A stretch of 64,000 nt of DNA from positions 1,186,412-1,250,411 of the forward strand of contig NW_023998540.1 in NCBI RefSeq assembly GCF_014805625.2, in the 5' to 3' direction. Below are positions 37,401-48,700 of the stretch, piece by piece. The notes beneath the pieces were generated by a model. That model searched no databases. It saw only the letters and a program-made list of their open reading frames with translations, and was not told the DNA's origin. Every line of letters starts with the position of its first letter. Position 1 is the first letter of the stretch. The stretch comes from Glossina fuscipes. Lineage: Eukaryota; Arthropoda; Insecta; Diptera; Glossinidae. Position numbers and translations under genes: made by a program.

Positions 37401-40400
37401 AATTTTTATATAAACAAAAAATAATGTATTTTTTTGTACAAGAAACACAAGAAATTTTACTTTTAGAACTGGTTTTCGCCTTAAAGCATTAACTTAATCG
37501 TCGATCATTCATTTGCCTTGTAATTATGTTCCGTCCAGAAAGCAGTACACACATTGATTTTGTCATCTCATTGGTTACGTCTAGATATAGGCATTGAATA
37601 ATGTCATATAAAAACCAAAATATATTTCTTATCAGCCTAGTCGGCATAATCATACACTTTTTCTCGTATTCTATAAACTTCCAAAGAAAAAACAAAAATT
37701 GAAACCTTACTCATGTATCTATAGCAAAATTTGAGGCGAACGTGAACTGTAAATGAACGTGATCTATCTAACCTCAAAAAAGATAACTATACTTGAATAT
37801 CCTATGGTAAGACTTTAAAGAAAGTTTTATTCTATTTAAAGCAACCATTTGTTGTTTAGTTTACAAGTTTACAAGTTTACAAGTCATATAAAGCGTAGTC
37901 ATACGGTTTTAAAGAATTCCATCATTCAATTTATAGATTAAGAATGAGTGTGAGAATCAGTCATTTATAAAAAAAGTATTAAAGGTTTCAAAAATAAAGA
38001 AGTAAGGTTGGCTGCTTTAGTTGGCCATTGAACCACTCATGCAAAACTTTGTTTTTTATAAAGAAATTTAGCTCATAATTACATTCATTTTGTAACACTG
38101 TCAAACCTTCAACGTTAGGAACGCTTTAAAAATATTCATTTACATTGCGATATTCATACGCAATTATCTTTAGAATTTCACGCTTGATTGTTCACTTGTA
38201 AATATATTTTAAAGGTCCGGAAGTTTTATGAACTTTTTCTTCTTAACATTTATTAAGTGGGAAATAAACACGAAATGCACTTATATTTGATAACGAAACT
38301 CACTAGATCTAGAGCTCACAACGGAAGGGATACAGAATATATTAACGAATTGATTTGAACAAAACAGATTTATTTAGTTCTCAAATTTCTTATCAACGTT
38401 AATTGCAAATACATGAAAAATAGAAAAATTGATCATTAGAGGCAAGCTGCAATCATATGTATCGACTATGAGATTGACAGATATATCTGAACATTTGATG
38501 TGTTAGTATAGTCAGACCTTGACATCTCTTGCATTCTCATAAGTTCTTTTACTTTCAAAAATAGTGATACAATTAGTTGATAGCGAAAAAATTCTATAAA
38601 AATATACGCAATTAGAAAGCGGTTCTATAGATAATCATCGATAATTAATTGACAGAGAACAGTAGCTTTTTTAGCGACAAGAGAATCATGAGTATCATCT
38701 TACATGCCGAGTATTTAAATGTTATATAATATTTCCAGGAGTCAAAATTTCTTTTGCCTATATATTTCTAAACCTACTTCAGTTTTGTACATGTTACTTG
38801 CCCGTACGACTAATGCAAGTGAAAAGACAAAAGCGAAATGAATAAAATTATGATGAATAAAAAAACCATATCTTAATCATGTTTGCATATAAAATAGTTT
38901 TGAGAGCAAATCATTTTGCTACCTCATTTAAATGTAAATGTGTTTTAGCAGAAAACCATGCACAAAACCCGTGAATTTTGACTAGACAGTCTAGACTTTT
39001 ATCGGAAAACTATGAACAGTTGAATATTTTTGTTCTACTCTTCTTCATGACAAAGGTTTAACGCAAACTATCAAGAATGCGTATCATAAGAATAAAGTGA
39101 AAGTCTATGAAAGTTTAAGGTTTTTTTAACCTAGAGGCCAAGTAGAACTGTCTTTTGTCATTCCATAAAAACATCATGTTTTGTCTATTATATATTCAGA
39201 TTCGAATGTTGATTGTGTGGGCTAATATTTTGATATTTGATTTGACATTTAGTGTAAAAGTGGACAGAAATGCGGATATACGTAAATTCAAATATTAACT
39301 CTCCGATAATATTTCTAGTAGTTACAAATATTCAGTAAACTTAACATATTCCGGTCATGTTGTGTCTTCTACATTTCTTGTGTGAACTGTTTGTGCTCGT
39401 TATACTCGCAGCATTCGACATTAAAGAAAAACTGTGGAAGTACATAAAATGTTAAGCTTTCTAATAATAATAGTAATTATCTTTTTACTTAATCTTCGCC
39501 GTTATAGCGAGACGGTAAATTAGTTTTTTGTATTAATGAACCAATTATATCTAAATGGCAAATTTTATTTAAAAAAATGTTGCGAAAAATAAAAATCAAT
39601 AAGTACGAAGAAGAATAAAGAAGAGAAAAAATGTATAGGATTACATTTTACGTTGCTTTTAATTGTTAACAAAATTTGTTGTATCTATGGTTTTCTTAGT
39701 CGCTTACCTTGTCGTTTTTTCTTTCTATTGCGTCCGCCTCGTTACTTGTAGGTATTTATTTATTAAAATCAATTATAATTATTCATTCATTTTATTAAAT
39801 TCATTGTCTTTTACACACACGTACCCACTTGCACTCTAGTGCAATGCAAGCATTTTCCTCTTTTTTTTATTTCCTCTTTGGTCAATATGATTTATTGTTG
39901 TTTTCAATTACAAAATAACGTGCATACATAATTCTTTTATTTAAGAAAGTACCGTTTGCCAATATTTTGTTTTTTTATTTTTGAGCAACTTTTGGCAAAT
40001 CACTAAATTGCAGTTCGTTTTCATATTTATCGTGAAATTTATTATAAATATTTTTCGGTTAGTAAAGAATGTAAACTTTTTGCTTACATTGAACTATCGA
40101 ATTGCATGCATTAATAAAACTTCCATCATTTAAAAATATTACTTGAAAATAGTTTTTTTTAAAGATTAACACGGGCTCTTTCGATTTTTTCACGACAATT
40201 AAAAAAAGTAAGACCGCAATTCACCCGTCGTTCGTTCGTTCATATGTTGCCATCCCACAATTACTTATTAAAGTACTTTTTAAGAATATGGTAACCTCTA
40301 ATTGGCCCGGATATATATTATAGGGATTAATCTCCAGTAGGGATAATTGTATTTACTAGACATTATGGAGGAAATCCAAGTGAAAACAATTTTGAATAAA

Positions 40401-40714
40401 GATATATGTATTTGCAGATAATTTTGGTAATAATCATATTGTTATTAAGATAGTTTTAGCTAAGATTTCAAGAAGAATTGAAACACCTCACCGTATACAA
40501 ATCAGAAATCAAAGCTGGTTATTATCAAAAAGGCACGATTGACAGGAATATATCATATCTGGTGTTTTCTCCATAGTTTGTTCAATTTTTTATATATTCA
40601 AGAACTATAAATTATTCGATAATTTTAATTTCTAAATTAGCTCTAGAAAACCTCGACTATTAGCAAAGGTGCTTCACCTTATTTTATATATTAATTTTTA
40701 TGTCAATTATTAAT
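34401..40714. other. Gene desert up to rumi
   Basis: No intact gene recognised. It contains the RNase H fragment at 35974-36215 and a hairpin-capable AAGGCCC/GGGCCTT pair at 35360-35385. The rest is AT-rich sequence with no recognisable coding potential. Confidence 0.5.
35974..36215 (-). mobile_element. Non-LTR retrotransposon fragment (RNase H end)
   Basis: The minus frame reads WVSSYMGILGNNTAEKIA, matching the WVPSHMGIxGNExAD motif of RNase H domains in Jockey/I/R1-type LINEs. It is followed by the typical C-terminal spacing to a WQQRRD...GRHLYSLFP stretch seen after RNase H in these elements. The active-site pattern is degraded (AD changed to AE) and no reverse transcriptase is seen next to it. 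It is a short, dead 3'-end fragment. Confidence 0.65.
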
Positions 40715-42455
40715 CTAATTATTCTTAATTTTTATTTCGATCATACTGTTGTCGAATTCAGTTTTAAATTTTAATAACTTTGCATATTGTTTCAGCAAAA
40801 TTCTCCAATAACATTCCACATCCTGCATGCGTAGGTGTTTCCAAATGAATTCATAGCCTGCGTCAGCTATTTCTTTAGCCAAATCATCGTTTTTTTTGAA
40901 AAATTCCAGCATATCCTCAATGTCTCCTTCGGTTGGATATTTAGGCAAGGGTACATAATGTACCCATGGCTTAAGAGCTAAGTAAAAAAATTCCAACCAA
41001 TCGTCGCCCACGTGGAAAATCAAGGAATTGCATAAAAATAAATGCTTAAATCGAAAACTAGCTGCTACGCCCCGAAAATTAAAGAGATACTTGTACTGAC
41101 AGTGATCTTCGAACGACACTTCCTTAGCAGGATCTGCATTCAAAGTATCTTTAAGTGATTTCCACGCTTGATTTTTCGTGTATTGAGCATCGACCAAATG
41201 GGATTTTTTTCTCGAAAGCAAAATCAGCGAATCCCTTTCACTGCACGTGCGTGAGCCTCTAAAGAAACCTTTAGGAATTTTTGATTTCCAGGCATATTTC
41301 CCAGCAGCTCTTTTTAGATTTTCCCTATGTAAATCCCATCTGCCTATACCCGTCGGATATAAGGATATTGCTGGACCACCAGCCCAAAAAGTCCACGCTG
41401 GATACATGATGTCCGCATAATCCTTCGTGAATAAAAACTTTATTTAAACATATCATTTTCACTCTATAAGCAACGCATTCAGGTTGCTTCATATGTTCAT
41501 ATTTTGTGTGATTTTTATATGTTCGCTACAAGCCGTTAGCTGCTTTTTTCCCTTACATCGTATATAAAAATATTTGTTGAGAATGGTGAGAGCATAGAGC
41601 TGCTTTTAATAAATATTCTCAGAAATTCTGTTATATGAAAACATCCTCGGAAATTCTGTTAAGTGATAAACATATCCTCGGAACTTGTTTTAAAGTGATA
41701 AAAATATCCTCGGAAATTCTATTAAGTGATAAAAATATTCGCGGAAATTCTGTTAAAGTGATAAAAATATACTCGAAAATTCTGTTAAACGGAAATAAAC
41801 CGACAGTTCTTGAAAAAAACAGCTGTAACGGAATTCTTGAATTGATGGAAATGATAAATGATTACCTTCGTTTTCGAGAAGGAAAATACTGCTTTCGATT
41901 CAGCGTTAAAGGTTAATGGCACTTGCGGCCAATCCCTCGTATTAATCACCAAATCCATGTCAGGTAATTCAGGTAACAATTTGAGAATGAAATGTTGAAT
42001 GCCTTCACATCTTGAAGGAAACATGCAATTTGATTCTCTGTAAAGTCTGTGGTTATAAATTTTATAGCGTGTACCATATTTAGCTGCTTCGTCTAGTGCA
42101 CTGCGCGTTATGCCATTTTTTTGGAAAATGCCTAAATCGCTATCAATTACATTTCGATGGCAAACGCATTCAACATCTTCCGGATCAGTGGAACAAGGTG
42201 AGTGCGACTTGCGGGCTTTCTCAATTTCTTGTATGATTATATTGAAAACTGTAATTTCTGAAGTTGTAGAAGAAATCATTCATTGAAATAATTTTTTAAT
42301 TTAAACTTGCCTTCTTTATAATTACTGGACTTGCCCATTTGACATTCGTCTTTTGCTATACATACACCGTCATCACTGTCGCTGATATTCTGTAAAGTCC
42401 TTAAATTTTTACTTAAAACTAAGAGGAACATTAAAAATAATTGGAATGTTTGCAT
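40715..42455 (-). CDS. rumi: Protein O-glucosyltransferase Rumi (three exons)
   Basis: Exons on the minus strand are 42455-42311, 42257-41866 and 41422-40715, giving 414 residues; phases fit exactly and Drosophila Rumi has about the same length. Rumi adds glucose to serines in EGF repeats of Notch in the ER. Visible are a signal peptide ([15 protein letters not shown]), CxC-type cysteines, [15 protein letters not shown], the INTRDWPQ motif with the likely catalytic Asp, [20 protein letters not shown] across the second junction, and the [17 protein letters not shown] donor-binding region of the CAP10/GT90 domain. Intron 1 uses a GC donor (AAG|GCAAGT) and a normal CAG acceptor. The C-terminus ends IKIKNN, so the KDEL tail expected for ER retention is absent. 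The gene is divergent from Mtg1, with 378 bp between the start codons. Confidence 0.93.
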
Positions 42456-42833
42456 TATTTGTAAACAAAGTTTATTTCGTATCTAAGAAGGTAAAAATTT
42501 TATTAATCTTAAGTGATGTCAACTTAAATCATTTTTTTTATATAAGACGAAAAAGAAAACTTAATATCGTATTTCATTCATAATTGCATTATAAACTCAC
42601 AAAATTTCATTTTTTCAATTTTTATCCAAGTTAGGAAATTAACTACACCAAGAATTTTCAAAGATATTTTCTTTTCATATTTTTATTTTTTTTTTTTGCT
42701 GATTGCTTATAGTATATATTGTTGTGTATTTAGAATTAAAATGATTAGTTAGGTTATCAATTCACAGTGTGTGTAATTTGTTTTAATCCGTTCAATAAGC
42801 ATTGCGTCTAAAAAATAGTATTTTGTAAGAAAA
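42456..42833. promoter_or_regulatory. Shared divergent promoter region of rumi and Mtg1
   Basis: Only 378 bp separate the two start codons in head-to-head orientation, so both promoters must lie here or overlap the 5' UTRs. It is AT-rich; no specific box can be assigned with confidence. Confidence 0.6.
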
Positions 42834-43781
42834 ATGAGTTTTCGTCAGAGTTACAAACTAGTAACCAAACAACCCATACGTTGGTTTCCAGGTCATATGA
42901 ACAAAGGAATAAGGCAAATGCAACAAAAATTAAAGGCGGTCGACTGCATTATTGAAGTTCATGATGCTAGAATACCATTCTCTGGGCGCAATACTGATTT
43001 CCAGCACACATTGATCGGCGAGAACATTAAACCTCACATCTTAGTATTAAATAAAAAGGATTTGATAACGACTAAGGATCAAGCTAACATTAAAGAAATT
43101 TTGCAAGAGAGTGAGCGCTTAAAGCATGTTTTGTTTACCAATTGTAAGAATCAACAATGTTCCGGAATCAAACGATTAATGCCCTTAGCCAACGAAATAA
43201 TCTTAAACTCTGCTCGTTATAATCGTGAGGGAGAAAAGGATTTTTGCGTAATGATAATTGGAGTACCCAACGTTGGGAAAAGTTCCCTAATTAATGTTTT
43301 ACGAAATCGTAATTTGCATAAGAAGAGCGTAGCCCAAGTTGGTGGCATTGCCGGCATTACGCGTTCGGTAATGGAAAAAATCAAAATTAATGAAAATCCG
43401 CTTATGTATATGATAGACACGCCAGGTATATTAGAGCCGAAAATTAAAAATGATGAAATGGGCATGAAACTCGCCCTTGCGGGATGTTTGCCAGACCACT
43501 TAGTGGGGGAAGATCTCATAGCCGATTATTTGTTATATTGGTTAAATAAAAACTCCCGTTTTGATTATGTGGCCGCAGTTGGCTTGAAAAAGCCCACGGA
43601 TAACGTATTAGAATTGCTGGTAACCTACGCTAACAAACTGTCTGTTCGGCGTAAAATGAAACGAAACGATGGTCAAATAGTTATAGTGCCTGATATCTTA
43701 CATTCAGCTCGAGAATTTATTAAACTATTTAGACAAACCAAGTTTGGCCTTATCAATCTTGAATCGCAATTGCAAACATAA
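42834..43781 (+). CDS. Mtg1: Mitochondrial ribosome-associated GTPase 1
   Basis: Single exon, 315 residues. It has the circularly permuted G-motif order typical of the YlqF/MTG1 family: G4 NKKDL at about residue 73, then G1 GVPNVGKSS at 143-151, the G2 Thr in GITR about 176, and G3 DTPG at 195-198. MTG1 assists late assembly of the large mitochondrial ribosomal subunit at the inner membrane. The N-terminus has few acids and several basic residues, fitting a short targeting sequence. The stop codon lies 77 bp from that of HP1c on the other strand, so the 3' UTRs probably overlap. Confidence 0.92.
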   Translation: MSFRQSYKLVTKQPIRWFPGHMNKGIRQMQQKLKAVDCIIEVHDARIPFSGRNTDFQHTLIGENIKPHILVLNKKDLITTKDQANIKEILQESERLKHVLFTNCKNQQCSGIKRLMPLANEIILNSARYNREGEKDFCVMIIGVPNVGKSSLINVLRNRNLHKKSVAQVGGIAGITRSVMEKIKINENPLMYMIDTPGILEPKIKNDEMGMKLALAGCLPDHLVGEDLIADYLLYWLNKNSRFDYVAAVGLKKPTDNVLELLVTYANKLSVRRKMKRNDGQIVIVPDILHSAREFIKLFRQTKFGLINLESQLQT

Positions 43782-43812
43782 ATCTACTCCTTTTTTTAGC
43801 TGTTAAAGAAGT

Positions 43813-43818
43813 TTTATT
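43813..43818 (-). promoter_or_regulatory. Polyadenylation signal for HP1c
   Basis: TTTATT on the plus strand (AATAAA on the minus strand), about 40 bp beyond the HP1c stop and within the likely Mtg1 3' UTR. Confidence 0.6.
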
Positions 43819-43858
43819 TAGGTTTAAATACTAAAAGTGAGAACTAAATATACGTTAA

Positions 43859-44551
43859 TTACTGTATGTTTTCATCGGGTTGAAGTGATACATCGATAGC
43901 AATATTGCCAACGCCTGGCACAGGAATAGAGTAGGAAACGGCACTGTCTACGCTGCCACTATCATTTACGTCGGCAGTCATTGCCATCACGTCCGGTGGA
44001 GCGTTAGGGGGAGGGGCTACAACTGTATCTGTGGCAATATGATTAGAAACCTCAACACCATCAGCATTTAAAATTCTTAATTCATCCGGAACACCCATTA
44101 ACCGATCATTAATATTGCGTTGATATGTCGATCGTTTTTCGTAGAAATCGATTATAAATTCCGGATTCTTTTCACGTAAGTCTGCACCGGATACTAAATC
44201 AAATTCATCACAGAAATGCCACTTTACCAAGTATGAAACATCTCCGGTAGCATCAGTTGCGCCGACAATCTGCTCAATTGTTAAACCGCGTTCATAACCA
44301 CGAGGCTTTTGAATTTCTTCAAGTTTTGGCTTCTTTTCACCACGCTTCTTTGATTTGGCTCGTGATTCCTCAAATTTTTGTATCATTGCCGGGCAATCGC
44401 AGTTTTCTTCTGGCTCCCACGTATTTTCTGAACTAGGATATCCGCGCCACTTTATGAAATATTCCACTTTACCATCAGGTGTTATTCGTTTGTCAACAAT
44501 TTTTTCCACTACAAAACCAGTTTCTTTGACGGCATTTGAGTTTTTGACCAT
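43859..44551 (-). CDS. HP1c: Heterochromatin protein 1c
   Basis: Single exon, 230 residues. The chromodomain at about 13-62 ([10 protein letters not shown] ... NTWEPEENC) has cage residues Phe13, Trp35 and Tyr38; the first is Phe where HP1a has Tyr. A basic hinge ([13 protein letters not shown]) follows, then a chromoshadow domain at about 86-140 ([15 protein letters not shown] ... LVKW). The hinge and chromoshadow sequence match Drosophila HP1c more closely than HP1a or HP1b. HP1c binds methylated H3K9 and acts mainly in active euchromatin with zinc-finger partners. The C-terminal about 75 residues are acidic and Pro/Ala/Val-rich, as a disordered tail. It is convergent with Mtg1. Confidence 0.92.
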   Translation of the reverse strand: MVKNSNAVKETGFVVEKIVDKRITPDGKVEYFIKWRGYPSSENTWEPEENCDCPAMIQKFEESRAKSKKRGEKKPKLEEIQKPRGYERGLTIEQIVGATDATGDVSYLVKWHFCDEFDLVSGADLREKNPEFIIDFYEKRSTYQRNINDRLMGVPDELRILNADGVEVSNHIATDTVVAPPPNAPPDVMAMTADVNDSGSVDSAVSYSIPVPGVGNIAIDVSLQPDENIQ

Positions 44552-45442
44552 ATTTCGAAACGGTATATTTTTGGATCTAGAGTTTGACTTTATAGCTCTC
44601 TAATTTCAACTTACTCCAACGACAATGTTTAATTTGTTTTTTTGTTTTCGATAATGCTTTTACGAATTTGTGACAGTTTAGAGTTGCCTCTAATTAGTAT
44701 TTATGTCTAAAAAGACACACGTATTATGTTTTCCCATTACTACAGTTTCTGCGCTCAACCGGTACGCTACGTTAGAGATTAGTTTGAACACAATTCAAAA
44801 CGCATGGAGTTGATATGTATAGAAGCTCCATTTTGATGGATTTTAATGTACACGCTTTCCAAGTGCAATACAGTAGTATTGAGATATTTGGATTTGACCT
44901 GTTTTAGGTAGAAGAGCTGAAGAAAGGCCTTTTGTGCCAGAGTTGAATATTGTTTGGTACATTAAAGATAGATGGGTTTAAAATTCAAAGTGAAAACATC
45001 TATATATATGCACATTCAACGCTTTCTATTTGGTGAGGGATTTCGTGGCGGTTAGCGCTTTATTACAATTCAGCTCGTATTGTACAAAAAAATAATTATT
45101 GGGAAAATCGCTTCATATATTCTTATTTGAATATTACAAATTTATTACAATACCGTTATGGAAGGTATAATTAGTCTGGCAACTTTGTTAAGATGGCGTC
45201 GCCAAATTGCTTTGTACGAGTTCTCTGTTGTTTTTTTGCATTTTTCTAGCATATTTCATTCTAAATACCTTCTTTCTTTGCATAAATAAGAATGTAAAAT
45301 ATATACTTTAGTATATTGTTTTTTTTTATTATTAAACTAAGTGAAAAATGTAATCTATGCTAGTATTAGAAAGTGCAATGTGTTCATTTAATCCGATTTT
45401 GCGAATTATACAAGGAAAACAAGAATTTCAAGGAATTTGCTG
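44552..45442. other. Spacer between HP1c and the small membrane-protein gene
   Basis: About 890 bp with the HP1c promoter at its left side and the 3' UTR of the minus-strand gene at its right. No further gene or RNA is recognised. Confidence 0.5.
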
Positions 45443-45775
45443 TCAGAAAACTATTAGCCACGGTAACAAAAACAAAATCACCCAGAACAAATAAAATGCG
45501 AATGCAGCGGCTTTGGAATAATTATCAAATTTACACACGAAAGCAAAAATAGTTGCAACAACAACTGTTCCTAGAGTATGATATGAAAACAAATTCAAAA
45601 TAACTATTAATCCAAATGTCAGGCAGAGGTCAAAGATTAGCAAAAAAATTAACCATATTTTTCTACTGGTATTATAATTTGGGGGTTTTGTAATGAGTTC
45701 TTCAATGGCTGCCCCTGCAGCGGCTTCAGGTGCTTCAATAATTTCAGCGGCGGCGAGTGGTCTCTTAGGCGGCAT
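45443..45775 (-). CDS. Small multi-pass membrane protein, family unknown
   Basis: The minus frame is open from ATG 45775 (MPPKRPLAAAEII) to the stop at 45443, 110 residues; a further in-frame ATG at 45799 would add eight. The first about 45 residues are polar with Ala- and Glu-rich stretches. Then come three clear hydrophobic segments (IWLIFLLIFDLCLTFGLIVIL, a YHTLGTVVVATIFAFVC segment, and FAFYLFWVILFLLPWLIVF) split by a short charged KFDNYSK loop. Chance open frames of this length and order are unlikely in AT-rich DNA. I do not recognise a named family. Its 5' end lies antisense to the start of the PH-PDZ gene. Confidence 0.65.
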   Translation of the reverse strand: MPPKRPLAAAEIIEAPEAAAGAAIEELITKPPNYNTSRKIWLIFLLIFDLCLTFGLIVILNLFSYHTLGTVVVATIFAFVCKFDNYSKAAAFAFYLFWVILFLLPWLIVF

Positions 45776-48700
45776 GACACGAGCGCCGACGAATAACACG
45801 GTTCCAGTAACGCCAATGATAGCACAGTTTCGTGAAATTCATAAAAATACTTGGCTTAAACGCCTAACGACTGATGGAAAAAAAATTACCGTCGGTCCAA
45901 AGGTATGTACAAGGCCTTAGTGCACATTTTGAAGCAAATGCTAGATACATTTATATGAAATTTTATAGAAATCTGAAAGAAGTTGGGTGGTATTTTGTGT
46001 GCACGATGATACCGAAGCTTTGCTTGAAGGTTACGCGGATCCTCGCCAAGCGCCATCCCATAATCCGGAATGGATTGTTTCTATGCAAGATGCTTTACAT
46101 ATATCGCATGCACTCATTCCGAATTCGCATGAATTTGAGTTTGTTGTCACATTGAGCAGTGAAGTTGTTCGCTTTCACGCGATGTCATGGTAAGTTGAGC
46201 ACGCACGCTAGTGGCCTACTGTTACCTAAGCTTCGTAGCGTTTATTTGTTTATTTACTTATTTTGCCAAACTATTTGCAGATGTTATAGTATTTATTAAT
46301 TATTATTTTGCAATGAAAGACTAGCGTTTACGGTTATTGCTTGAAGTTGTATTAATCTTTGTTTTACACTAATCAATATTTCAGGGATATTATGCAAGAG
46401 TGGGTCGAAACGCTGCGTTCCAAATTAAGAGAAATGAAAATACTTTCACCTCGAGAGAATTTATATACAAAATTACCAGAAGTTAGAGCACCTTTGCTTC
46501 CCACGAGGGATCCGACATCTCCATTACCTGCTCCACCTCCCGTTCCAGCTGCCTTAGTGCCCGGAGTTGAAAGGATTACACCGCAAAGTACTCAAAATCA
46601 AGCCAACGCATTATTGCATACCAACAGTAACGAAAATGTAAACATTTCGACACGCAATAGTAATAATGGTGTTCATTCGACGTCTACCAGTGATTTGGCC
46701 ATAACATCTTTATCCGCGTCAGTAGCAAATGCTGTTACTACTGCAGTTACACTCTGTTCAAATTCCTCTTTGGCATCTCATGTGAACTCAGTGTGCTACA
46801 CAACTTCTGTTACTGCAACTACTTCGCCCTTTACTTCCATGTCGAATACTCTTACGCAAAATCTTTTAAATATGTTATCAGATCCAATAAGTGCTTATAG
46901 CGAGCAGATTAATGAAGCTGTTTCATCTTCGTCTTCATTAGCCGATACTGATGACATTACTTTAGCAATTTCAATGGATAAAGATTTGAAGACCCCTCTA
47001 AAAAATATGCAGCTTAGTGAAAGCTCTGGAGATGATGATTCTATCGGTCCTTTATTAAGAAAGCCAACTGAAGGTATAGACAATACCTCTGTTAGTAATA
47101 GTGTCAGAGTAGATGTTTTAACAGGACATCGGGCTTCAGCAGGTTTGAAATGCAAAAGTTATAAAAATAATATGTAAATAAACTTCATTATCAATTGTTT
47201 TATTTCAGATCAAATAAAAAACTTACAAAATATCTTACAATGCGACCGTCATATACCGAGGTGCGTAAAAAGTATAAAGTAAAAGAAAAAAAAATAAATC
47301 TTACAATGAGTAAAGTTTGCAAAACAGAGAAGCACGCATCTAAATGCATTATTGTTCATTTAAAACGCTTTGATATCTTTCTTCTAGAACCGTCAGTATA
47401 TCCCATATTTCCATACCACCAAATTCGTCATGCGACTTGATGAATATTTGCCTTACTATTGAGAAGCAATGCAACTTTGCCAATTTTAAATCTAACGCGT
47501 GAGATATATTTTGCAAGAATATCTTGCGCTCGTATTTATCGCGTATTTTCAATTTGTCTCTTGAGAATTTACTGTTCAGGTGTTGAGCTATCACCGATTT
47601 ACGTTTATCGAATTCTAACTTAAAATATTTAGCGAATATATTCTGAAAATCGTTATCATATCTCCTTAATATTTCCATAAATTCTTCATCGTCTGCATAA
47701 TGACGAAAAGTGTCTTCAAAAATATTTAGTTGTGATCTTATGCCCGTTTCTTCCATAGCTAACAATTTCGCCCGTATACCATCTAGGATGGCTTTCTTAA
47801 TTTTATCTAAATGCATTTCTTTGCGATCTTTTTCAAAGCAATATCTTTCGGCTAGATCTTTTAGTCTGGCGTTCTCTGCGGATTTCTCAGTTATCTCAAA
47901 CTGTAGCGCTTGTAATTGTGCTTCTAATTGGGTAGTCTTCGCATTTAAATCATTATAATGGCATTCAGCTTCTACATCACAATTTCTATCCTTATAATAT
48001 ATATCAGGTGGTAAAGGGATCATGGAATGCGATTTGAAAGTTTCTAAGCTTTCACTCACATAGGTGCGACTTTGTTCGTCCAGATCTCTCAATATACTTT
48101 CGAGACTCCGGCCGCAATTATTCAAATTGGTAAAGGGTTCAGCAAGACAAGCAAGTTCTCTAATTTGATGCGTCATCAACGTGCATAAACAGTTTCGGGC
48201 GAATTTATCGGATGTGCATGCCTTGTTAAATCTTCTTAACCATTTGAGGCAGAGGTTAATGTCACTAGGTTCACCATTACGAAATACTAATTCACGCATT
48301 TCCGACAATTGCCCTTTATACAATTGATCCAAAGTGTCCGGCCTCAATTCAGAATCGCTCGTTTCATTGTCACCGCTTGGTTTATTCATCGCTCTTTTGT
48401 TTACGAAAAAATTACATCAAATATTTTGCTTTTTCTTAAGAGGAAAATTGTTTGGAAAAATGTGATTGAAAGAAAATTCAAATAAAATAAAACCGATAAC
48501 CTAGAAGTTTTAAAAAGTGTTAACCTGATATGGACATACGTCTAACACAAAAAAATTCTTTCTAACTTGGGCTTTTAATATCTGAAAGAGTATAACTGAA
48601 ATTAAAATTATTAATTAATTTAATGCTTAATACATTATGCAATAGATGATAAGATGAACAGCTTAAATTACAATTCACGTTTATATGAGAGTTCTTACGT

